Positions 13,803 to 18,539 of a stretch of 18,539 bases of DNA are shown here, piece by piece. Origin of the DNA: Litorimonas sp964414555 (GTDB lineage Bacteria; Pseudomonadota; Alphaproteobacteria; Caulobacterales; Maricaulaceae); contig CAYPWW010000050.1 in NCBI GenBank assembly GCA_964414555.1, positions 1-18,539 on the forward strand. The letters are read 5' to 3'. The notes beneath the pieces are model-generated. The model had not been told where the DNA came from, did no database searches, and saw only the letters and a list, made by a program, of their open reading frames with translations. How positions within the stretch are numbered: position 1 is the stretch's first letter; each line of letters begins with the position of its first letter. A program made the position numbers and the translations under genes.

Positions 13803-14288
13803 TTATTTGCCTGGATCGACATTATGCGCAGCAGGGCAGCGTGTTGTCTTTGTCGAGATCGATGCACGGCTCATGTAAGCGGCGCCCGTTGTGTTGGAAG
13901 CCATCTGACGGATCTTCTCAGCCATTTCATTGGCGTTGAATGTTCCGTTGACACATCCGATCACTTTTTTCGTGCGGGCGTCAACAACAGCGGCGAAACC
14001 TGGCAGGCCGACCCACTTGTTAAAGACAGGGACGATGTCGCGGTCAAAGGCTTCATGTGCGCCTTTTTCCCACTTGGCAGCTGTCGAAGTGTCGATGACG
14101 ACTTCTTCAGCGTTCACACCGGCAACGGCGAGGGCTGTAGAAAGCTGGCTGTCCAAACGCATGGAGTTGTTGTCCTGCGTGTTACGGAAGTTGACGACAT
14201 AGACGTCGGGGGAGGCAGCGAAAGCAGGCGCGGCAAAACCGGCCGTCAGAAGAGTTGCAGTAGCTGCAAAAGCGGAGAAACGTTTCAT
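13803..14288 (-). CDS. Secreted thioredoxin-fold paralogue lacking CxxC
   Basis: A 161-residue protein with a strong signal peptide (MKRFSAFAATATLLTAG, then APAFA at 20-24 as cleavage site). It is a clear paralogue of the neighbouring CAPC protein. The shared elements, in order, are DVYVV-x-FR (28-35), FDR-x-IV (81-86), N-x-W-x-G (90-94), GFAA followed by VVD (97-103), TKK (106-108), GCVN (111-114), FNA (117-119) and a C-terminal CP (151-152). The CAPC position is occupied by NTQDNN, so it cannot be a dithiol oxidoreductase. Its only two mature cysteines are C112 and C151, matching C114 and C146 of the partner. The frame runs 49 codons further upstream, but the ATG at 14288 has AAGGAT and starts the signal peptide. 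Confidence 0.82.
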   Translation of the reverse strand: MKRFSAFAATATLLTAGFAAPAFAASPDVYVVNFRNTQDNNSMRLDSQLSTALAVAGVNAEEVVIDTSTAAKWEKGAHEAFDRDIVPVFNKWVGLPGFAAVVDARTKKVIGCVNGTFNANEMAEKIRQMASNTTGAAYMSRASISTKTTRCPAAHNVDPGK

Positions 14289-14586
14289 GATGAATATCCT
14301 TGTCTCAGGGTCTAGGGTTGTAACGGTTATTGTTATCGTTGCCCCAGGGTGTAACGCGCATTGGTAAACACTCCCCGAATCACGCGTTAGCCAAGCGTTT
14401 AGGATGGTTTCCAAACTCGTTAATTTCAGGCACAAGACACTGAAATATATAGAGAAAGTTTTTTGAATTTTTTTCTGAGAGTGCGGTTTAAGCCACGCGG
14501 GAGGTCGTTTCGGTGCCGATATTTAGCGCCTATTAAGCCTTAGCTGGCTGAAACCTTACCCGAGGGTCATCTTCGTAACCAAAAGG
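14289..14586. other. 298-base intergenic region with A/T tracts
   Basis: This space holds the upstream region of the 14288 gene and the end of the purB transcript. I see no gene. It contains T-tracts at 14459-14464 and 14468-14474, with TATATA at 14446-14451, which may be curved or UP-like DNA. Closer to the gene, two similar short segments (AGGGTTGTAACG and AGGGTGTAACG) occur about 30 bases apart. The purB stop lies in a small TAACC/GGTTA hairpin (14577-14589), too weak to be called a terminator. Confidence 0.5.
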
Positions 14587-15915
14587 TTAGCCGGAAAACA
14601 CCCGCCCAAAGATCGTATCGACATGTTTCAAGTGATAGGCGTCATCAAACATGTCGTGGATCTGCTTATTTGAAAGCAGGGCGGTCACATCTTTGTCTTG
14701 GAGCAGCAGGTTGAGGAACGCCCCATCGCCTGCATCGCCAGACACACGGAACATCTCCCAGACCTTCATCGCATTGCGCTGAACAAGGCGATAGGCGCTC
14801 TCACGTTGCTCTCCGGCCTGTGTGAGGGCCAGCAGAAAGCGCTGTGAGTTATGTAGTCCGCCAAGGCGGTCCATATTCGCTTTCATCTTCTCGGGATAGA
14901 CGACGAGGTTCTCGATCACGCCAGCCAGTCTGTGAAGCGCGAAGTCGAGGTGAGCTGTCGTATCGGGCGCAATGCCGCGTTCGACAGAACTGTGCGAGAT
15001 ATCGCGTTCGTGCCAAAGCGCGACATTCTCCATCGCAGGCACAACCGCCATGCGGACAAGACGCGCGAGGCCTGTCAGGTTTTCCGTCAAGATCGGATTG
15101 CGCTTATGCGGCATCGCGCTGGAGCCTTTTTGACCTTTTGAGAAGAACTCTTCGGCCTCTAGGACTTCCGTGCGCTGCAGATGACGAATTTCAACGGCGA
15201 TGTTCTCAATGGACGATGCAATCACGCCCAGCGTTGCGAAATAGGCGGCGTGGCGATCCCGGGGTATCACTTGGCTGGAGACAGGCTCAATCGACAGGCC
15301 CATTTTCTTCGCGACATGTTCTTCGACGGTTGGGTCGATATTGGCGAAGGTTCCGATTGCGCCCGATATCGCGCAAACGGCGATTTCTTCGCGCGCTTGG
15401 ACGAGGCGCGCGCGACCACGCGCGAACTCTGCATGAAAACGGGCGAGCTTGACGCCGAATGTTGTCGGCTCTGCATGGATGCCGTGCGAGCGGCCAATCG
15501 TGATCGTGTGCTTATGTTCTTGCGCGCGTTTTTCGAGCGCGGCTAGAACACGGTCCATACCAACGAGGAGTAGGTCCGTTGCACGCGCCAGCTGAACCGA
15601 CAACGTCGTGTCGAGGATGTCCGAGCTGGTGAAGCCTTGATGCACAAAGCGGGCATCTTCGCCGATAAAGCTGGCAAGATGGGTCAGGAAGGCGATGACG
15701 TCATGTTTGACCTCGCGCTCGATCTCATCGATCTTTGCAACGTCGAATTCCGCCGCGCCGCCCTTGTCCCATATGTTCTTTGCTGCAGATTCTGGAATAA
15801 CGCCCAGCTCAGCCAGCGCGTCACAGCCATGGGCTTCGATTTCAAACCAAATGCGATATTTGCTGGCTTGCGACCAGATTGCCGTCATTTCGGGGCGTGC
15901 GTAGCGTTGGATCAT
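14587..15915 (-). CDS. purB: Adenylosuccinate lyase
   Basis: Cleaves fumarate from SAICAR and from adenylosuccinate, so acts in both IMP and AMP synthesis. The 442-residue protein has the fumarase/aspartase superfamily layout: MIQRYARPEM at the start, KHDVIAFL (70-77), TSSDILDT (96-103), the catalytic-histidine region GRSHGIHAEP (141-150) and the signature loop GSSAMPHKRNP (264-274), with the catalytic serine. The C-terminal helical part is complete. It starts at the ATG at 15915 with AGGTGA upstream, and part of that site is inside a long hairpin. The MFS gene upstream on the same strand ends 62 bases away. purB is separate from the purC cluster, as is common. Confidence 0.98.
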   Translation of the reverse strand: MIQRYARPEMTAIWSQASKYRIWFEIEAHGCDALAELGVIPESAAKNIWDKGGAAEFDVAKIDEIEREVKHDVIAFLTHLASFIGEDARFVHQGFTSSDILDTTLSVQLARATDLLLVGMDRVLAALEKRAQEHKHTITIGRSHGIHAEPTTFGVKLARFHAEFARGRARLVQAREEIAVCAISGAIGTFANIDPTVEEHVAKKMGLSIEPVSSQVIPRDRHAAYFATLGVIASSIENIAVEIRHLQRTEVLEAEEFFSKGQKGSSAMPHKRNPILTENLTGLARLVRMAVVPAMENVALWHERDISHSSVERGIAPDTTAHLDFALHRLAGVIENLVVYPEKMKANMDRLGGLHNSQRFLLALTQAGEQRESAYRLVQRNAMKVWEMFRVSGDAGDGAFLNLLLQDKDVTALLSNKQIHDMFDDAYHLKHVDTIFGRVFSG

Positions 15916-15923
15916 GAGAATTC

Positions 15924-15968
15924 ACCTGTCAGTCTGCGTCGGCTTGGACATCAGCCGACGCGACAGGT
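15924..15968 (-). promoter_or_regulatory. Long hairpin between the MFS gene and purB, covering part of the purB ribosome binding site
   Basis: Two perfect paired segments are stacked: ACCTGTC (15924-15930) with GACAGGT (15962-15968), and GCGTCGGCT (15936-15944) with AGCCGACGC (15953-15961). The loop is 8 nt and a 5-nt bulge sits on one side. On the minus-strand transcript the outer arm contains the AGGT of the purB ribosome binding site, ending eight bases before the ATG. No T-run follows, so it is not a plain terminator. It could restrict purB translation or protect and separate the mRNA. Confidence 0.7.
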
Positions 15969-15977
15969 CAAGACAGC

Positions 15978-17342
15978 TTATTCGAAGATCGGTGTATCAT
16001 CCTCATTAGACGGCTTTTCTGCACCGCTTTCATTTCGGGCTTCAGCCGCTGCCCAGTCTTTGGGTAGAAACTTATAGACCATCATAAAGCTGAAGATGGC
16101 GAGTAGGAAGGACGCGAACACTGTCGTCATGGCCCAGCGCGTGGCTTCTAACTGCCCAACGGTGTCACTGGCAAAGACATCAATCAGAATACCAGCCGCC
16201 GTCGGACCTCCGCCCAGGGCGATCATGTTCAAGATAAAGAAGAACAAAGCCGTTGACATGGCACGAATGTGCACAGGCGCGAGCGTTTGGGCGATTGCAA
16301 AGCTTGGCCCCAAGTAAACGCCTAGAAGGAACTGAAGCGGAATGATCATCAGTAAATGACCATTCACTGTCGGCATCCACATTGCGAGCAGACCGAGAGG
16401 CAGCGCAATCACAAGAGAGAGCGCAGGCACCCAGCCATAGGCACGCACGGATTTCTTGGCTTGGCGATCCACAAACTTTGCGCCTAAAAAGGTGCCACCC
16501 GCATAGAAGATACCATTGATCAGGCCCAGCCAGAGCAACGTCCGGCGGATGTCGATTTCTGGGTCAAGAAGGCCCAGATATTTCGTCTGAAAGCCCGACA
16601 GCGCGTAGGCGGCGAAACTGGCAAAGGCGATGCCGAAGGCCATCCACCACCAGGATTTGATCGTTAGCAATGTGGAGAGCGCTTCGCCAAAGGGAATTTT
16701 CTTCACATCTTGGTTCGGAGAGGAGACTTCCATCGCCCCGCGCTCTGGCTCGCGAATGGCAAGCATCACAATAACTGCTAGAATAACGCCACTAATGCCG
16801 AGAATGATAAAGATACGACGCCAATTCACGGATGACGGGTCAGCCCCCATCAGAGCGACGGTAATAAAGTAAGCGCTCATAATGCCCAGCGGAATACCGA
16901 GCGAGTAAACGCCAAGCGCCCCTGCGCGTTCTTCTTTGGCATAGAGATCAGAGATGATTGAATGGCTGGGTGGGCTGCCGCCGGCCTCACCAACACCAAC
17001 ACCAATACGCGCCAAGCCGATATGCAGGAAATTCTGTGCAAAGCCGGTGAGGGCCGTAAAGCCACTCCATGTGCCAAGTGCGACGGCCAGTAAACCCTTG
17101 CGATTCACTCGGTCGGCCAAGAAAGCGATGGGCACGCCCATGACAGTGTAAAACACGGCAAAGGCCAGACCAATCAACAGTCCCATCTGCGTATTTGTCA
17201 GATCTAGATCGGCTTGAATCCAAGGGGCCAAAATCCCGACGATCTGGCGGTCGATGAAGTTGAAGCCATAGACGAGCGTCAACAATAATAGGACCCCGGT
17301 CCTGTAACGCGATGACGGTTTGACGGGTGTCGGTTCGGCCAT
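15978..17342 (-). CDS. MFS transporter, spinster-like family
   Basis: A 454-residue major facilitator with about twelve hydrophobic helices in the inner membrane. Features of the spinster-like bacterial group are NFIDRQIVGILAPWI (28-42), the motif A-like ADRVNRKG (76-83) after helix 2, RIGVGVGEAGGSPPSHSIISD (112-132) and the two-segment symmetry with a second basic loop (VDRQAKKSVRAYG). The substrate cannot be read from sequence; relatives are proposed to move lipids or organic anions. A TTG at 17393 would add 17 residues, but ATG at 17342 has GGGGAAG just upstream. radC ends 64 bases before it on the same strand, and purB lies downstream beyond a hairpin. Confidence 0.9.
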   Translation of the reverse strand: MAEPTPVKPSSRYRTGVLLLLTLVYGFNFIDRQIVGILAPWIQADLDLTNTQMGLLIGLAFAVFYTVMGVPIAFLADRVNRKGLLAVALGTWSGFTALTGFAQNFLHIGLARIGVGVGEAGGSPPSHSIISDLYAKEERAGALGVYSLGIPLGIMSAYFITVALMGADPSSVNWRRIFIILGISGVILAVIVMLAIREPERGAMEVSSPNQDVKKIPFGEALSTLLTIKSWWWMAFGIAFASFAAYALSGFQTKYLGLLDPEIDIRRTLLWLGLINGIFYAGGTFLGAKFVDRQAKKSVRAYGWVPALSLVIALPLGLLAMWMPTVNGHLLMIIPLQFLLGVYLGPSFAIAQTLAPVHIRAMSTALFFFILNMIALGGGPTAAGILIDVFASDTVGQLEATRWAMTTVFASFLLAIFSFMMVYKFLPKDWAAAEARNESGAEKPSNEDDTPIFE

Positions 17343-17406
17343 GTTCTTCCCCAAATTTTGGTTCACATGACGCGCAAAGCGCACAAGGGTCAAGGGGACA
17401 GCTTAC

Positions 17407-18090
17407 CTACATTAGGCCCAATGTCTTGAAACTCGCAATATTTTCGCGCCCAATGATCAGGTGGTCATGCACAGTCACGCCAAGCGGGCGCGCTGTTTCG
17501 ATGATCGTATTCGTCATCGTGATGTCTGACTGACTGGGTGTCGGATCGCCACTGGGGTGATTGTGAGCGAGAATGATGGCTGTTGCTTCTAGAGCGAGCG
17601 CACGTTTGAGGATTTCGCGTGGATAGACCGGTGCGCTATCGACGGTCCCGCGACCCAAAACTTCATCCGCGATAAGGCGGTTTTTGCGATCCAGAAACAG
17701 CACGCGAAACTGCTCGACCGTTTCGAACTGCATCGTTGTGCGGCAGTAATCTAGCAAGGCAGTCCAACTGGAGAGGACAGGGCGATCCAGCACGCTCTCG
17801 CGTTGCATCCGGATTGAGGCGGCATGGAGGAGTTTTAGGTCGAGCGCGACTTTCTCGCCTACGCCTTTGATGCTCACCAGGCGGTCAATCGGCGCAGCGC
17901 AGACTTCTGCGAAATTCCCAAAGGCCGCGATCAGATCTTTGGCAATGGGTTTCACATCGCGACGCGGAATCGCGTTGAAGAGGAACATTTCCAACAACTC
18001 ATAATCTTGCAAAGCGGAGGACCCGCCCGTTTTGAAACGCTGCCGCAGGCGGTCGCGGTGGTTCGTGTAATGCGGCTTTGGCGTCGACAC
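17407..18090 (-). CDS. radC: RadC family JAB/MPN metalloprotease-like protein
   Basis: A 227-residue RadC (UPF0758) protein. The name comes from an old repair phenotype, and its molecular role is unsettled. The N-terminal half has the RDRLRQRF start and a helix-hairpin-helix segment (LVSIKGVGEKVALDLK, 71-86). The C-terminal half is a JAB1/MPN+ domain with a complete metal-site motif, HNHPSGDPTPSQSD, giving His176, His178 and Asp189. It starts at a GTG placed immediately after the map stop codon (TAAGTG) with no spacer, so it depends on map for transcription and probably translation. No clear terminator separates it from the MFS gene. Confidence 0.94.
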   Translation of the reverse strand: MSTPKPHYTNHRDRLRQRFKTGGSSALQDYELLEMFLFNAIPRRDVKPIAKDLIAAFGNFAEVCAAPIDRLVSIKGVGEKVALDLKLLHAASIRMQRESVLDRPVLSSWTALLDYCRTTMQFETVEQFRVLFLDRKNRLIADEVLGRGTVDSAPVYPREILKRALALEATAIILAHNHPSGDPTPSQSDITMTNTIIETARPLGVTVHDHLIIGRENIASFKTLGLM

Positions 18091-18539
18091 TTAGGTGTAA
18101 GGCGGGCGGTGCAGGCCGGTGGGCGAGGTCGTAAAGATTTCACACCCATCCTTTGTGACACCGATAGAGTGCTCAAACTGTGCCGTCAGTTTTCGGTCGC
18201 GCGTCACGGCGGTCCAACCATCGGACAGGATTTTCACATCCGGACGGCCCAGATTGATCATCGGTTCGATTGTGAAGAACATACCTTCGCGCAGTGTCTC
18301 GCCTTCACCCGGACGACCATAATGCAGGATGTTAGGACTGTCGTGGAACAGCTTTCCCAAGCCATGTCCGCAGAAATCCGTGACGACGGAGCAGCGCTCG
18401 CCCTCTGCGAACTTCTGGATCGCATAACCAATATCGCCTGTTGTGGCACCTGGCTTCACCGCTGCAATGCCCAGCATCAGCGCATCATAGGTGATCTGGA
18501 CGAGGCGCTCTGCGCGGCGATTGACTTCGCCGACCTGAT
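18091..18539 (-). CDS. map: Type I methionine aminopeptidase, C-terminal part (5' end outside window)
   Basis: Removes the initiator methionine from new proteins in the cytoplasm. About 148 C-terminal residues are present. Open sequence continues upstream of the first internal ATG to the window edge and reads as Map (NRRAERLVQITYDALMLG). Visible elements are GHGLGKLFHDSPNILHYG, with the metal-ligand histidine, FTIEPMI with a ligand glutamate and QFEHSIGVT with the last glutamate ligand. The two aspartate ligands lie in the missing N-terminal part. The tail ends normally, with the stop codon abutting the GTG start of radC. A strong full gene is expected upstream in the next contig stretch. Confidence 0.96.
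   Translation of the reverse strand, partial: QVGEVNRRAERLVQITYDALMLGIAAVKPGATTGDIGYAIQKFAEGERCSVVTDFCGHGLGKLFHDSPNILHYGRPGEGETLREGMFFTIEPMINLGRPDVKILSDGWTAVTRDRKLTAQFEHSIGVTKDGCEIFTTSPTGLHRPPYT

Noticed and set aside
13794..14315. A 173-codon open frame on the plus strand
   Set aside because: Antisense to the secreted thioredoxin-fold gene, which has a signal peptide, ribosome binding site and a paralogue next to it.
14289..14420. Extracytoplasmic stress sigma factor promoter (GGAAC-N16/17-CGTT) upstream of the 14288 gene
   Set aside because: No pair with the correct bases and spacing was found by eye.
14577..14589. TAACC/GGTTA hairpin at the purB stop as a terminator
   Set aside because: Only five weak pairs and no T-run on the minus strand.
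1..18539. Mobile element, prophage, CRISPR array or defence island
   Set aside because: No transposase, integrase, terminal repeats, spaced direct repeats or defence genes are visible; gene content is housekeeping.

Overview
The window looks like chromosomal housekeeping DNA from an alphaproteobacterium of moderate GC content. It resembles the marine Maricaulales/Hyphomonadaceae type, but that placement is an inference from gene content and not a phylogeny. The supporting signs are a DUF1476 gene (the zeta inhibitor subunit of the alphaproteobacterial F1Fo-ATP synthase) divergent from purC, a serS-surE-pcm cluster, a homodimeric eukaryote-like NADP isocitrate dehydrogenase, and a purC-purS-purQ-purL-bolA-grxD cluster. 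I saw no mobile element, CRISPR array, rRNA or tRNA. The sequence has one assembly gap of exactly 100 N (12781-12880), and both ends are cut inside genes.

Layout. Positions 1-3172 (+) hold the serS 3' end, surE (GTG start, 4-nt overlap with serS), a divergent pcm, a DUF817 membrane protein and a secreted four-cysteine protein, closed by a hairpin terminator that also serves the convergent icd (3239-4450, -). Positions 4543-5647 (+) hold trmJ and a small membrane protein, whose end overlaps the convergent rarD (5612-6538, -). rpsD (6706-7326, +) is divergent from rarD and ends in a strong terminator, facing an unrecognised membrane-anchored protein (7384-7974, -). On the minus strand, 12642 down to 8082 is a tight purine operon (purC, purS, purQ, purL) that runs by 1-nt TAATG overlaps into bolA, followed by grxD. 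Its promoter region lies just before the N gap. Beyond the gap come the zeta subunit gene (+), then two minus-strand paralogous secreted thioredoxin-fold proteins. These are followed by purB, a spinster-type MFS transporter, radC and the 3' end of map, all on the minus strand.

How the genes fit together. PurC, PurS/Q/L and PurB cover FGAM synthesis, SAICAR synthesis and both adenylosuccinate lyase steps of IMP/AMP synthesis. GrxD and BolA are a known [2Fe-2S] partner pair. RpsD, SerS, TrmJ and Map are translation functions. SurE and Pcm are repair or turnover enzymes that are often neighbours.

The least ordinary parts are: the secreted thioredoxin-fold pair, where one copy keeps CAPC, the other has lost it, and both lack the usual cis-proline; the Pcm protein, whose canonical TIS loop and motif I acidic residue are replaced; a long hairpin that would bury part of the purB ribosome binding site; and several perfect inverted repeats in short intergenic spaces. 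I did not find a clear new multi-gene defence or metabolic system. The thioredoxin-fold pair is the best candidate for something not yet described.
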